Shown here one piece after another: positions 45,489 to 54,726 of a stretch of DNA of 64,000 nt. Position 1 is the first letter of the stretch, and every line of letters starts with the position of its first letter. Location of the stretch: contig NZ_WJNH01000009.1 in the NCBI RefSeq assembly GCF_009649735.1, positions 1 through 64,000 of the forward strand. The letters run 5' to 3'. A program made the translations under genes and the position numbers. Under the pieces are notes generated by a model. That model worked only from the letters and a program-made list of their open reading frames with translations. It was not told where the DNA came from and ran no database searches. The stretch comes from Salinibacillus xinjiangensis. GTDB taxonomy: Bacteria > Bacillota > Bacilli > Bacillales > Alkalibacillaceae.

Positions 45489-46132
45489 AGACCTATGTAA
45501 CAGATGAAAAAGGGAATGCCTCTCTCTATCTTCTTTGGTTACTCGGGATCGTAGCACTCCTTTTTATTATTGTATTAAATATGACGAAGGCTTTTCTAAC
45601 GGGACATGAAGCTTCTTCTGTAGTTGAGCAGGCTGCCTTTTCCGGTACCTCCGTTTACATACGGGAGTCCAAACAGGCGATTGCCGATTTTGATGGCGAC
45701 CCAGATTCTATTCTCACGCGGCCTCATCATGGTGGAAAAACAATTGGTGAACTGATAAGTGAAAAGCAAACAGAGCATGAAGGAAACGGCTATTCACCTG
45801 ATCAAGCCTACATTAAGGCGCTGAATGATGTGCTGCCAGGTGAGATTGATGCACATTCTGAGTTAAAGGATGCATTTGTAGACCGATTTTCTAGTGTGTC
45901 GATTAATGACCAAGTGTTTGGAGCGGTTCAATCCATCATTCAGAATCATGCTGATGCCAACCCGTCCGACACCCGGGTCATACTATCAAACACAGATTGG
46001 CGGCTAGAGGTGGAATCGACGGTAACATTCAAGAGTATCTCAGATTCTAATTACATCCCTGTCTTTCAAGAGAAAATCTCATCAACAGGCTATGGCCCAA
46101 AGCTATTATATTTGGAAAATGTATATAACTAG
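45485..46132 (+). CDS. TadG/Tad_N-like pilus assembly protein
   Basis: A 215-aa protein with an N-terminal helix in DEKGNASLYLLWLLGIVALLFII, resembling the Flp-associated Tad_N start. The conserved pseudopilin Glu is replaced, so cleavage by prepilin peptidase is uncertain. The rest is extracytoplasmic. It is the last gene of the Tad run before a terminator. Confidence 0.72.
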   Translation: MKTYVTDEKGNASLYLLWLLGIVALLFIIVLNMTKAFLTGHEASSVVEQAAFSGTSVYIRESKQAIADFDGDPDSILTRPHHGGKTIGELISEKQTEHEGNGYSPDQAYIKALNDVLPGEIDAHSELKDAFVDRFSSVSINDQVFGAVQSIIQNHADANPSDTRVILSNTDWRLEVESTVTFKSISDSNYIPVFQEKISSTGYGPKLLYLENVYN

Positions 46133-46142
46133 TATTAAGATT

Positions 46143-46188
46143 AACCCTGAGTAAAGCGTAATGGACTACTTAGGGTTTTGTTGTTTTA
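46143..46188 (+). terminator. Rho-independent terminator of the Tad locus
   Basis: AACCCTGAGTA pairs with TACTTAGGGTT and is followed by TTGTTGTTTT. Confidence 0.82.
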
Positions 46189-46228
46189 TGAAGCGTAAAA
46201 ATTTCCACTAGATTATAAGATTTTCATT

Positions 46229-46257
46229 TTGTGTCTATACTTTGTATATAGTATAGT
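46229..46257 (+). promoter_or_regulatory. Sigma-A promoter of yeaC-yeaD-yebA
   Basis: TTGTGT (46229-46234) and TATAGT (46252-46257) with a 17-nt spacer, about 60 nt before the yeaC start. Confidence 0.6.
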
Positions 46258-46315
46258 TATAGTATGTACGTGTTTCACAAAATTTCAGACTATTTATTGG
46301 GAGGAACGTGATTCA

Positions 46316-47272
46316 ATGACCCAACAAACATTTATATACCACGAAAAAGCAGATCAACTTTTACGTAATATTCAAAAGGTTATTATCGGAAAAGAAGAAG
46401 TCACGAAGCTTAGTATTGTAGCACTACTTGCACAAGGACATGTATTACTAGAGGATGTACCAGGCGTTGGGAAAACCATGCTCGTTCGTGCACTCGCAAA
46501 ATCATTAAATTGTGAGTTTAAAAGAATACAATTTACTCCAGATCTATTACCTTCAGACGTAACAGGCGTTTCCATTTATAATCCAAAAGAACTCCAGTTT
46601 GAATTCAGACCAGGACCTATTCTAGGAAATATTGTGTTGGCAGATGAAATTAATCGAACTTCTCCCAAAACACAATCCGCTCTTTTAGAGGGTATGGAAG
46701 AGAAAAACATAACCGTTGATGGGATGGCAGTACCACTTAAAAAGCCGTTTTTCGTTATGGCAACACAAAACCCAATCGAATATGAAGGTACCTATCCATT
46801 GCCAGAGGCTCAACTAGATCGTTTTCTACTAAAACTAAATATGGGCTACCCAACCTATCAAGAAGAAATTGAAATGCTTAACCGAACCTCCCATTCACAC
46901 CCGATTGATTCCATTGAGCCTATTATGGATCAAGAGCAACTAGTCGGATTGCAGCAGGAAGTGGATCAGGTATTGGTAAACACTTCAATTCAACGTTATA
47001 TTGTGGAGATTGTCAGTGGAACCCGTAACCATCCTCATGTTTACTTAGGGGCAAGCCCACGTGGGTCAATTGCACTTATGAAGGCCGCCAAAGCCTATGC
47101 TTTCCTTCATAATCGTGACTATGTGGTTCCGGATGATGTGAAATACTTGGCTCCCTTTGTTCTTTCCCACCGGATTATTACAACATCCGAAAGTAGGTTT
47201 GAAGATAAAGATGAGAAGGCTATTGTGGAGGAAGTGTTAGCTCAAACTAAAGTACCAATAGATAGGGGTTAA
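46316..47272 (+). CDS. yeaC: MoxR-family AAA+ ATPase (YeaC)
   Basis: A 318-aa AAA+ ATPase. Walker A is DVPGVGKT (about residue 46), Walker B is LADEINR, and the sensor segment QNPIEYEGTYPLPEAQLDRF is typical of MoxR. MoxR proteins are thought to act as chaperones for VWA or transglutaminase partners. The operon YeaC-YeaD-YebA matches B. subtilis order upstream of guaA. I used the ATG at 46316 behind GGGAGGA; longer in-frame starts run through the promoter. Confidence 0.93.
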   Translation: MTQQTFIYHEKADQLLRNIQKVIIGKEEVTKLSIVALLAQGHVLLEDVPGVGKTMLVRALAKSLNCEFKRIQFTPDLLPSDVTGVSIYNPKELQFEFRPGPILGNIVLADEINRTSPKTQSALLEGMEEKNITVDGMAVPLKKPFFVMATQNPIEYEGTYPLPEAQLDRFLLKLNMGYPTYQEEIEMLNRTSHSHPIDSIEPIMDQEQLVGLQQEVDQVLVNTSIQRYIVEIVSGTRNHPHVYLGASPRGSIALMKAAKAYAFLHNRDYVVPDDVKYLAPFVLSHRIITTSESRFEDKDEKAIVEEVLAQTKVPIDRG

Positions 47273-47274
47273 AC

Positions 47275-48540
47275 ATGAAAAAATTCATCCTAAACCTATT
47301 TAAAATTCTATTAATTTTAATTCCTCTAGGCGTGTTATACTCATATGCCATGTTTCAGGGTGGATTTGTGAGCTGGTTTTTATTTTTCGGATCCTTGCCC
47401 ATCCTAATCTACATGGCATTACTACTAATCTATCCAATGTCTAGATTAAAGATAGAAAGAAGCATCCAGCCCGTGATAACAGAGGCGGGAAATTCGGTTA
47501 CAGTTGAGATTAAGTTCAAGCGTGACCGATTTTTCCCTCTTTATTACTGCGTGATAGAGGATTTACTACCAGATACATTAGATTATCGGGATACAAAAAG
47601 AAAGAAGTTTAGTTTTTTATCCAACCCGGATGCGTTAAAACAAAAGCAACGTGTCAAAAAAGTCATTTTCCCTTGGTTTAAACAAACCTTTAGCTTTACG
47701 TACAAGATTAACGAGTTGCCAAGAGGTGAGCATGTCTTTCAACACATTCGTATAAGTACAGGGGATTTTATTGGAATCATTAAGAAGGAAGAGACTTATC
47801 CGGTTGAAACGAAGCTTTTAGTTTATCCTTCAGAAAGAAAGGTACTTCTTCATAAACAGGCGCAAAGCTTTGAAGAAGGAGCTTCAGCATCCTTCAATCG
47901 TACGGTGAAAAATACAATGGTCGTATCTGGTGTTCGCGAGTATATGCCAGGTGACCGTGTGTCCTGGATCGATTGGAAGGCAAGCGCGAAAAAGAACACG
48001 ATGATGACCAAGGAATTTGACCAGGAAAAAAGTCAGGATATGTATTTGATGTTTGATGGAACAGCCCATGAGAACCTAAACTGGCTCGCCTTTGAAGGTG
48101 CTGTAGAAGTTGGGGTTTCGCTGATTGATGTGCTTAAAGAAGAATCTGCTAGATTAGTATTTTCTGTATTGGGCAGTGACCGGACAACGGTACCCATCAA
48201 TAAAAATCAAATGAGTAAGGAACAAGTCAAACATCATATGACTACAATCCAACCGAAGCCTGCAATTCCATTTGGTCGATTAGTGAAACAAGAAACAGGT
48301 GTTTTGCCAAAGGGCTATTTAATGATGGTTATTACCACCCAGTTGAGCTTAGAGCTTTATGATACGTTACTACAGTTAAGACAAAAAAGTCCAAGAGTAG
48401 TCTTGTATTTGATCCAATCAGATCAAGCCTTAACCGAAGATGAAAAGAAGTGGCTAAAGTATTTACGCAGTAGTGATGTGGTGGTTAATCTTCTCTCTGA
48501 AGGTCAATTAATGAAGCTAACTATTGAGGTGAACGCATAA
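47275..48540 (+). CDS. yeaD: DUF58 membrane protein (YeaD)
   Basis: A 421-aa protein with two N-terminal membrane helices (about residues 8-28 and 32-52) and a VWA-like DUF58 domain marked by PGDRVSWIDWKASAKKN (about residue 222). It is the usual partner of MoxR ATPases and transglutaminase proteins. The role is unproven. It starts 2 nt after yeaC and overlaps yebA by 1 nt. Confidence 0.92.
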   Translation: MKKFILNLFKILLILIPLGVLYSYAMFQGGFVSWFLFFGSLPILIYMALLLIYPMSRLKIERSIQPVITEAGNSVTVEIKFKRDRFFPLYYCVIEDLLPDTLDYRDTKRKKFSFLSNPDALKQKQRVKKVIFPWFKQTFSFTYKINELPRGEHVFQHIRISTGDFIGIIKKEETYPVETKLLVYPSERKVLLHKQAQSFEEGASASFNRTVKNTMVVSGVREYMPGDRVSWIDWKASAKKNTMMTKEFDQEKSQDMYLMFDGTAHENLNWLAFEGAVEVGVSLIDVLKEESARLVFSVLGSDRTTVPINKNQMSKEQVKHHMTTIQPKPAIPFGRLVKQETGVLPKGYLMMVITTQLSLELYDTLLQLRQKSPRVVLYLIQSDQALTEDEKKWLKYLRSSDVVVNLLSEGQLMKLTIEVNA

Positions 48541-50726
48541 TGCGTTTAAAACAAGAACAACAACCAAACCAAGTCTTTTTAAATGTCGTTTTGTATATTG
48601 GTAGTTTCCTCCTACTTTGGGAATGGCTAAGGCCTTTAGACCAAATTACCGATACAGGGAATGTACTCATTTTTATTCTTTACATGTCGTTTTGCTTTTT
48701 CCTTACCTATATGCAAATTCAATGGTGGATTACATTTCCGTTAAAACTTCTAGGGTTGCTATTCATCCTGGATGGTCTTTTCTTTCAAGAACAGTTTCTA
48801 TCAGCCTCCTGGTTTCAGCATCTACTATTTGATATTCAATATAATTTTAGTGTGATGTCTGAACAGCAATGGTGGGAGATGACCGCACTCTTTCGTTCCA
48901 TGCTCTTTTTAATTTTACTATGGTTGATGAGCTACCTTCTTTACTACTGGTTTGTGATTGCTAAACGTACTCTTTTCTTTGTATTATTAACGTTTATCTA
49001 TTTGACCGTTGTGGATACATTCACGGTTTATGATGCCAAATATGCGATCATCCGTACTTTCCTTATTTCGATGATAATTTTAGGGTTAACGAATTTTCAA
49101 CGAATTCTTATCAAAGAAAAAATATTCCGCATTCCTAAGGGGAATTACATTGCATGGGTGCTTCCCCTAATTGCAATTGTGTTATTTTCGAGCGTTGTAG
49201 GCTTTGCGGCACCAAAATATAGTCCTCAATGGCCTGACCCTGTACCATTCCTGAAAAGCACTGCTGAAAATGCAGGGGGAGGAAGTGGTACAGGTTCTGG
49301 GATTAAAAAGGTAGGCTATGGAGAAAATGATGAACGGTTAGGTGGAGCCTTTGTTCAAGATGAAACAGTAGTATTTCGAGCCCAAGTTGAGGATGCACAG
49401 TATTGGAAAATTGAAACGAAGGATGTGTATACCGGAAAAGGCTGGGTTCGTTCCGGTGAGCGGCCTTTTGCTGAGAGTGATGATGGAACAATAGAATTCA
49501 ATGACATTGCTGATACCGTAGAGACCGAGCCACAACAGGCTACAATAAATTTTAACAACGAGGAACTACTACCAAAGTTGGTATATCCTTATGGTCTATC
49601 CCAGATTAATTTAAATGGAGAAAGTCCATATCAATATTCCTACAGCCAGGATACAGGTGAAATTTATCCGAAGTTAGGGAATGAACGGGTGCAAATGGGC
49701 TCCTATGAAGTAAGCTACGATCAGCCTGTATACTCCTTAAAGGTGTTAAGAGAAGGGAGTGTTGATGACCCTTCTGTTATTCAGGAAAGATATACACAAC
49801 TGCCAGAAACTTTGCCACAGCGTGTGAAGGATTTAGCAGCGGAAATCACAGCTGATGAAAATAACCGCTATGATAAAACAAAGGCAGTAGAAGGCTTTTT
49901 TAAATCACCAGATTTTCAATATAGTACAACCGATGTTCCTGTACCGGATGATAACGAGGATTATGTCGATCAATTTCTCTTTGAATCTCATTTAGGGTAT
50001 TGTGATAACTTTTCAACCTCGATGGTTGTTCTCCTACGTTCTGTGGATATCCCTGCAAGATGGGTGAAGGGCTTTGGAGCAGGAGAAATCGTAGAACGTA
50101 ATCCGACAGAAGGGAACACTTATGAAATAACGAATTCAAATGCCCACTCCTGGGTAGAGGTTTATTTTCCAGATGCAGGCTGGGTTCCCTTTGAACCGAC
50201 AAAGGGCTTCTATAACCCTGTGGATTTCACATCCGGACAAAGTCTAGAGGATTTGCTCAATAATCAGGAAGAAGAAGATATTCCAGTAAGTGAAATGGAA
50301 GAGGAGCCAAATGATCCGGCTGAGGAAGAAGAACAAGGAGGCTCAGCATCATTTACGATTCCTTGGGATGTGTTGCTTATCGTTGGTCTAGTATTGCTTG
50401 CGATCTCAGGGCTATTGTACTGGAAACGATTTACTTGGATGTATTGGTTAAAACGAAGACAATTTCACAAAAAAAATGATGTTGAAACGTACTTGAAATC
50501 CTATCAGTTCCTCCTATCCTTACTGAATAAAAAAGGGATTAAAAGAGAGGATGACCAAACGTTACGTGAATACGCTCGTACGGTTGACCGTAAATTGCAG
50601 TCCAGTGAAATGGGGCGCTTAACGTACTATTATGAACGAATTCTATATCGGGATGACACAGATACAAGCCAGTGGAACAAAATGAGGCAATTATGGGAAA
50701 ATTTAATCAACAGGGTAAAGTATTGA
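48540..50726 (+). CDS. yebA: Transglutaminase-like membrane protein (YebA)
   Basis: A 728-aa protein with about six N-terminal membrane helices and an extracellular transglutaminase-core domain. The triad residues are the Cys in LGYCDNFSTSM, the His in SNAHSWVEV and the Asp in PDAGWVPFEPT (about residues 480-550). An acidic linker, one more membrane helix (about 605-625) and a cytosolic C-terminal DUF4129-type region follow. It probably acts on cell-surface protein. It completes the yeaC-yeaD-yebA operon. Confidence 0.93.
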   Translation: MRLKQEQQPNQVFLNVVLYIGSFLLLWEWLRPLDQITDTGNVLIFILYMSFCFFLTYMQIQWWITFPLKLLGLLFILDGLFFQEQFLSASWFQHLLFDIQYNFSVMSEQQWWEMTALFRSMLFLILLWLMSYLLYYWFVIAKRTLFFVLLTFIYLTVVDTFTVYDAKYAIIRTFLISMIILGLTNFQRILIKEKIFRIPKGNYIAWVLPLIAIVLFSSVVGFAAPKYSPQWPDPVPFLKSTAENAGGGSGTGSGIKKVGYGENDERLGGAFVQDETVVFRAQVEDAQYWKIETKDVYTGKGWVRSGERPFAESDDGTIEFNDIADTVETEPQQATINFNNEELLPKLVYPYGLSQINLNGESPYQYSYSQDTGEIYPKLGNERVQMGSYEVSYDQPVYSLKVLREGSVDDPSVIQERYTQLPETLPQRVKDLAAEITADENNRYDKTKAVEGFFKSPDFQYSTTDVPVPDDNEDYVDQFLFESHLGYCDNFSTSMVVLLRSVDIPARWVKGFGAGEIVERNPTEGNTYEITNSNAHSWVEVYFPDAGWVPFEPTKGFYNPVDFTSGQSLEDLLNNQEEEDIPVSEMEEEPNDPAEEEEQGGSASFTIPWDVLLIVGLVLLAISGLLYWKRFTWMYWLKRRQFHKKNDVETYLKSYQFLLSLLNKKGIKREDDQTLREYARTVDRKLQSSEMGRLTYYYERILYRDDTDTSQWNKMRQLWENLINRVKY

Positions 50727-50774
50727 CCAGGTGACACGAGATTGATAGAATGATGAAAACTTAAACCGAATATT

Positions 50775-50903
50775 CCTTCATATATCCTCGAAAATACGGT
50801 TCGAGAGTCTCTACCGGGATACCTTAAATATCCTGACTATGAAGGCAGAGAATAGATATACGTATGGGATTTCTGCCTTCAGACTGGGCAGAAATCTTTT
50901 TTT
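50775..50903 (+). promoter_or_regulatory. Guanine riboswitch with terminator, upstream of guaA
   Basis: The aptamer (50775-50845) has P1 CCTTCATA/TATGAAGG and the core segments TATCCTCG, GAGTCTCTACCGG and CTGACTATG. The discriminating base is C at 50837, so the ligand is guanine or hypoxanthine rather than adenine. GAAGGCAGA can pair with TTCTGCCTTC as antiterminator. The terminator GATTTCTGCC/GGGCAGAAATC plus T tract is at 50868-50903. Binding should switch guaA off. Confidence 0.94.
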
Positions 50904-51021
50904 ATACTTTAAGAAAATATAAGATTAGTCGGATTAAAGTATAAGAAAAGACATCGAATTTCGCCATTTTTGGCGAAACTCGTGCTTTTCTAATATCACC
51001 ACACCATAAGGGGGAAGATCA

Positions 51022-52563
51022 ATGACGATTCAAAATCCAGAAATGATTTTAGTACTAGACTTTGGCAGTCAATATAATCAATTGATCACAAGACGTATAA
51101 GAGAAATGGGTGTTTACAGTGAGCTACACTCACATAAGCTGTCTGCTGCTGAGATTCGGGAAATGAACCCAAAAGGAATCATTTTATCGGGTGGACCAAA
51201 CAGTGTTTATGCAGAAAATAGCTTTCGCTGTGACCCTGCCATTTTTGACTTAGGCATTCCGATTTTAGGTGTTTGCTATGGTATGCAGCTGATGGTTGAT
51301 CATTTTGGTGGAAAAGTAGAGCGTGCCAAGGATCGTGAGTATGGAAAGGCACAAATTGAGGTTCAAAACACAAATGGTTTATTCCGCGAGTTACCTGAAG
51401 AGCAGGTGGTTTGGATGAGCCACAGTGATAAAGTAATCGAAACTCCTGATAACTTCACAGTAGATGCAGTTAGCCCTTCATGTCCAATTGCTGCGATTAG
51501 CTCTGTGGATCAAAACCTTTATGGTGTTCAATTCCATCCTGAAGTGAAGCATTCAGAGTATGGAAATGACGTCCTACGAAACTTTATTTTTTCCATTTGT
51601 AAGGCGGAATCAAACTGGACGATGGAAAACTTTGTAGAGCTTGAAATAGAAAAAATTCATAAAGCGGTAGGAGACAAAAAGGTGTTATGTGCCCTTAGTG
51701 GGGGCGTGGACTCCTCTGTTGTGGCTGCACTTATTCATAGAGCTATAGGTGATCAACTAACCTGTATTTTTGTCGATCATGGATTGCTTAGAAAAGACGA
51801 AGCAAAAACAGTCATGGAAACTTTCCGCGATGAATTTCATATGAACGTCATCAAAATAGATGCGAAGGACCGTTTCCTTGATAAGTTACAGGGTGTCTCA
51901 GATCCTGAACAAAAGCGTAAAATCATTGGGAATGAGTTTATCTACGTATTTGATGATGAAGCATCAAAATTAGAGGATGTAGACTATTTAGCACAAGGAA
52001 CTTTATATACGGACATTATTGAAAGTGGTACCGACACGGCGCAAACGATTAAGTCTCACCACAATGTAGGTGGCCTGCCTGAGGATATGCAATTTGAATT
52101 AATTGAGCCTTTAAACACACTATTTAAAGATGAGGTTCGGGAGCTCGGGCTTGAACTTGGGCTACCAGAAGAAATTGTTTGGCGTCAGCCTTTCCCAGGT
52201 CCAGGTCTTGCTATTCGCATCCTTGGAGACGTAACCGAGGAAAAATTAGCAATTGTTCGCGAGTCTGATGCCATTTTACGTGATGAAATAGCTAAGGCAG
52301 GCTTAGATCGGGAAATCTGGCAGTACTTCACCGTTTTACCGAACATTCGTAGTGTAGGGGTTATGGGAGATAGCCGGACCTATGATCATACCATTGCCAT
52401 TCGAGCTGTTACCTCTGTGGATGGAATGACTTCGGACTGGGCTCGTATTCCTTTAGATATTTTGGAAAAGATCTCAAATCGCATGGTCAACGAGGTGGAG
52501 CAAATTAATCGCGTTGTGTATGATGTGACGAGTAAGCCACCTTCTACCATTGAATGGGAATAA
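51022..52563 (+). CDS. guaA: GMP synthase (glutamine-hydrolysing) GuaA
   Basis: GuaA aminates XMP to GMP using glutamine and ATP. The 513-aa protein has an N-terminal class I glutamine amidotransferase with the nucleophile in GVCYGMQ (about residue 86) and a C-terminal ATP-PPase with LSGGVDSS (about 228). The dimerisation domain ends TIEWE. It sits behind a guanine riboswitch, with AAGGGGGAAG before the ATG. Between riboswitch and gene lies a hairpin, TTTCGCCA/TGGCGAAA, at 50959-50978. Confidence 0.97.
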   Translation: MTIQNPEMILVLDFGSQYNQLITRRIREMGVYSELHSHKLSAAEIREMNPKGIILSGGPNSVYAENSFRCDPAIFDLGIPILGVCYGMQLMVDHFGGKVERAKDREYGKAQIEVQNTNGLFRELPEEQVVWMSHSDKVIETPDNFTVDAVSPSCPIAAISSVDQNLYGVQFHPEVKHSEYGNDVLRNFIFSICKAESNWTMENFVELEIEKIHKAVGDKKVLCALSGGVDSSVVAALIHRAIGDQLTCIFVDHGLLRKDEAKTVMETFRDEFHMNVIKIDAKDRFLDKLQGVSDPEQKRKIIGNEFIYVFDDEASKLEDVDYLAQGTLYTDIIESGTDTAQTIKSHHNVGGLPEDMQFELIEPLNTLFKDEVRELGLELGLPEEIVWRQPFPGPGLAIRILGDVTEEKLAIVRESDAILRDEIAKAGLDREIWQYFTVLPNIRSVGVMGDSRTYDHTIAIRAVTSVDGMTSDWARIPLDILEKISNRMVNEVEQINRVVYDVTSKPPSTIEWE

Positions 52564-52662
52564 GCGAACATTATTCTTGGATTTTGTCAAAAATATTCGT
52601 TTATTTGTTGACAGACAGACAAAAACAGGTTACGATTTAAATGAATTAAATAAATAACTGAA

Positions 52663-52841
52663 CACCGTCGTATAATTTTGGGAATCGGCCCATGAGTTTC
52701 TACCGGACCACCGTAAATGGTCTGACTACGAGGTGATTGCATAGGTTTATGGGGTTGTCCTGGGTGAAAAGGGCTAGTCCTTTTGCAATTTCCTTCCGTA
52801 CGTAGACACTCTTGGTATAGATGCCAAGGGTGTTTTTGTTT
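52663..52841 (+). promoter_or_regulatory. Guanine riboswitch with terminator, upstream of pbuG
   Basis: The aptamer (52663-52735) has P1 CACCGTCGTA/TACGAGGTG and the core GAGTTTCTACCGG and TCTGACTACG. The discriminator is C at 52726, so the ligand is guanine or hypoxanthine. A terminator, ACACTCTTGG/CCAAGGGTGT plus T tract, is at 52806-52841. This is a second, independent purine switch 1.8 kb from the guaA one. The remainder of the 52564-52883 gap holds only this leader and its promoter region. Confidence 0.94.
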
Positions 52842-52883
52842 TGATAGCTTCGGTGTTTCACATAAAAGGGGAGGAAATGGAGA

Positions 52884-54206
52884 ATGAAAAAGTATTTTAA
52901 CTTTGACCAGCTCGGAACGAATTATCGTACCGAAACCATGGCTGGGATTACAACGTTTTTATCTATGGCTTATATTTTATTTTTAAATCCGATCATATTA
53001 ACCCTTGATGGTGTTGAGCTACCAGAGGGAATGACAAGAATGGATAGTGGTGCTGTCTTTACAGCAACCGCACTTGCTGCCGCTATTGGTACGTTAATCA
53101 TGGGCTTGCTAGCTAAATATCCGATTGCACTTGCACCAGGAATGGGCTTAAATGCCTTCTTCGCTTACACAGTCGTTCTCACTTGGGGGATTCCTTGGCA
53201 AACAGCATTAGCAGGGGTACTCGCATCTGGACTTATATTTATTGTACTAACTGTATCTGGTTTACGAGAAAAAATCATTAACGCCATACCCGGTCAGTTA
53301 AAGCTTGCTGTCGGTGCTGGTATCGGTCTATTTATTGCTTTTATCGGTTTAATTAATTCAGGGATTGTTGTGGGTAACCCAGACACGTTGGTTGCGCTTG
53401 GCGACCTAACAACACCTACTACTCTATTAGCTATTTTTGGGATTGTTGTAACCGTAGCACTTATGGTAGTTGGAGTAAAAGGCGGTATTTTCTATGGCAT
53501 GATCATTACTTCAATTGCAGGTATTGTTGTAGGACTTATCGACCCTCCTTCTCAAGTCGTAGGAAGTGTCCCAAGTCTTGCTCCAACCTTTGGTGAGGCG
53601 TTTGCGCACTTTGGTGATATTTTCACACTTGAAATGCTTGTCGTAATTTTAACGTTCTTATTTGTGGATTTCTTTGATACAGCGGGAACTTTAGTAGCCG
53701 TTGCCACTCAAGCAGGTTTCATGAAGGATAATAAGCTTCCTCGTGCGGGGCGTGCATTGTTCTCTGACTCAGCTGCAACTGTAGCGGGCTCTGTGCTTGG
53801 TACATCCACAACCACATCCTATATTGAATCAACTGCCGGGGTTGGAGTTGGCGGACGCACAGGCTTTGCATCCATAGTAACAGCAGCATTATTCGTGTTA
53901 GCTCTGTTCTTCTCACCATTATTAGGTGTCGTGACCTCGCAGGTGACAGCAGCAGCATTGATAATTGTCGGTGTATTAATGGCTTCTAACCTGAAAAATA
54001 TTGAATGGGATAAATTTGAAATTGCGGTCCCAGCCTTTTTAACGGTCATTGCGATGCCGCTGACTTATAGTATCGCAACTGGAATCGCAATGGGCTTTAT
54101 TTTCTACCCAATTACGATGCTATTAAAGGGTAAGGCAAAGGATATTCATCCGATTATGTATGGCTTGTTTGTAGTGTTTGTGTTGTATTTTGTGTTCTTG
54201 AGCTAG
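52884..54206 (+). CDS. pbuG: Guanine/hypoxanthine permease PbuG
   Basis: A 440-aa NCS2/AzgA-family purine permease with about 13 membrane segments. The conserved segments GITTFLSMAYI, APGMGLNAFFAYTV and FFDTAGTLVAVA (motif with Asp) are typical of AzgA/PbuG. It imports hypoxanthine and guanine. The start follows GGGGAGG. It is controlled by the riboswitch above. Its gene order behind guaA matches B. subtilis. Confidence 0.95.
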   Translation: MKKYFNFDQLGTNYRTETMAGITTFLSMAYILFLNPIILTLDGVELPEGMTRMDSGAVFTATALAAAIGTLIMGLLAKYPIALAPGMGLNAFFAYTVVLTWGIPWQTALAGVLASGLIFIVLTVSGLREKIINAIPGQLKLAVGAGIGLFIAFIGLINSGIVVGNPDTLVALGDLTTPTTLLAIFGIVVTVALMVVGVKGGIFYGMIITSIAGIVVGLIDPPSQVVGSVPSLAPTFGEAFAHFGDIFTLEMLVVILTFLFVDFFDTAGTLVAVATQAGFMKDNKLPRAGRALFSDSAATVAGSVLGTSTTTSYIESTAGVGVGGRTGFASIVTAALFVLALFFSPLLGVVTSQVTAAALIIVGVLMASNLKNIEWDKFEIAVPAFLTVIAMPLTYSIATGIAMGFIFYPITMLLKGKAKDIHPIMYGLFVVFVLYFVFLS

Positions 54207-54223
54207 TTTTATAGTTTTATTGA

Positions 54224-54266
54224 ATCCCAGTTTGGCGCCGTGGTGGTGCTGAGCTGGGATTTTTAT
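54224..54266 (+). terminator. Rho-independent terminator after pbuG
   Basis: AATCCCAG pairs with CTGGGATT across a GC-rich loop and is followed by TTTATTTTTT. Confidence 0.85.
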
Positions 54267-54294
54267 TTTTTGCTGAAGTGTGCGGGGCGGTGGT

Positions 54295-54612
54295 GACCGG
54301 AATTGTTCCGATGTTGACGTGACGTGAATGTAGATTGTTTTGACTTGATTGTGATGCGGTTTGACGGTATTTTGGGCTGCTGACAGGAAAAGGAGGTGAA
54401 GTGACGGGATTACCGTTGGAGGGCGACGTGATTAACAGCTGTACTGGATCGGATTCTCTTGCGGCCTGACTTAATTAATAGGTAAATAGACTGAATCAAA
54501 CTCGTAGCCATATGCGTGGACGTAATAGTTCACTAATATGACATGAATCTATTACATATTGACCGGATTATTAACTCTTTTGACTGAATTCCTGATGTGG
54601 GAGACTTGATTA
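54295..54612 (+). repeat. 21-nt phased degenerate repeat array A
   Basis: About 15 copies of a degenerate core GACNKGAWTW, all on the plus strand. They start at 54295, 54321, 54342, 54363, 54382, 54403, 54425, 54447, 54468, 54489, 54519, 54540, 54561, 54582 and 54603. Most intervals are 21 nt (range 19-22), with two breaks of 26 and 30. Examples are GACTTGATTG, GACGGGATTA, GACCGGATTA and GACTGAATTC. The intervening 11 bases are not conserved. No open reading frame spans it. It fills nearly all of the gap between the pbuG terminator and the next gene. I do not know a named family for it. Confidence 0.8.
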
Positions 54613-54726
54613 ATTAGCCCACTCTCTTACTTATAATTTTTTCATCAAAAAGAAGGGGATTTTCGATCAATAGCGAAACTATTAATCATGTCGAAAAACA
54701 TAGAATTTTAACTGAGGAGTGATAAT

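Noticed and set aside
50775-50845. An adenine rather than guanine riboswitch before guaA
   Set aside because: The discriminating base is C at 50837 (GACTATG), which specifies guanine; adenine switches have T at that place.
54295-54612. Reading array A as a CRISPR array
   Set aside because: Units are 21 nt apart with only a 10-base degenerate core; there is no fixed repeat of 24 or more nt, no equal-length unique spacers and no cas genes in the window.
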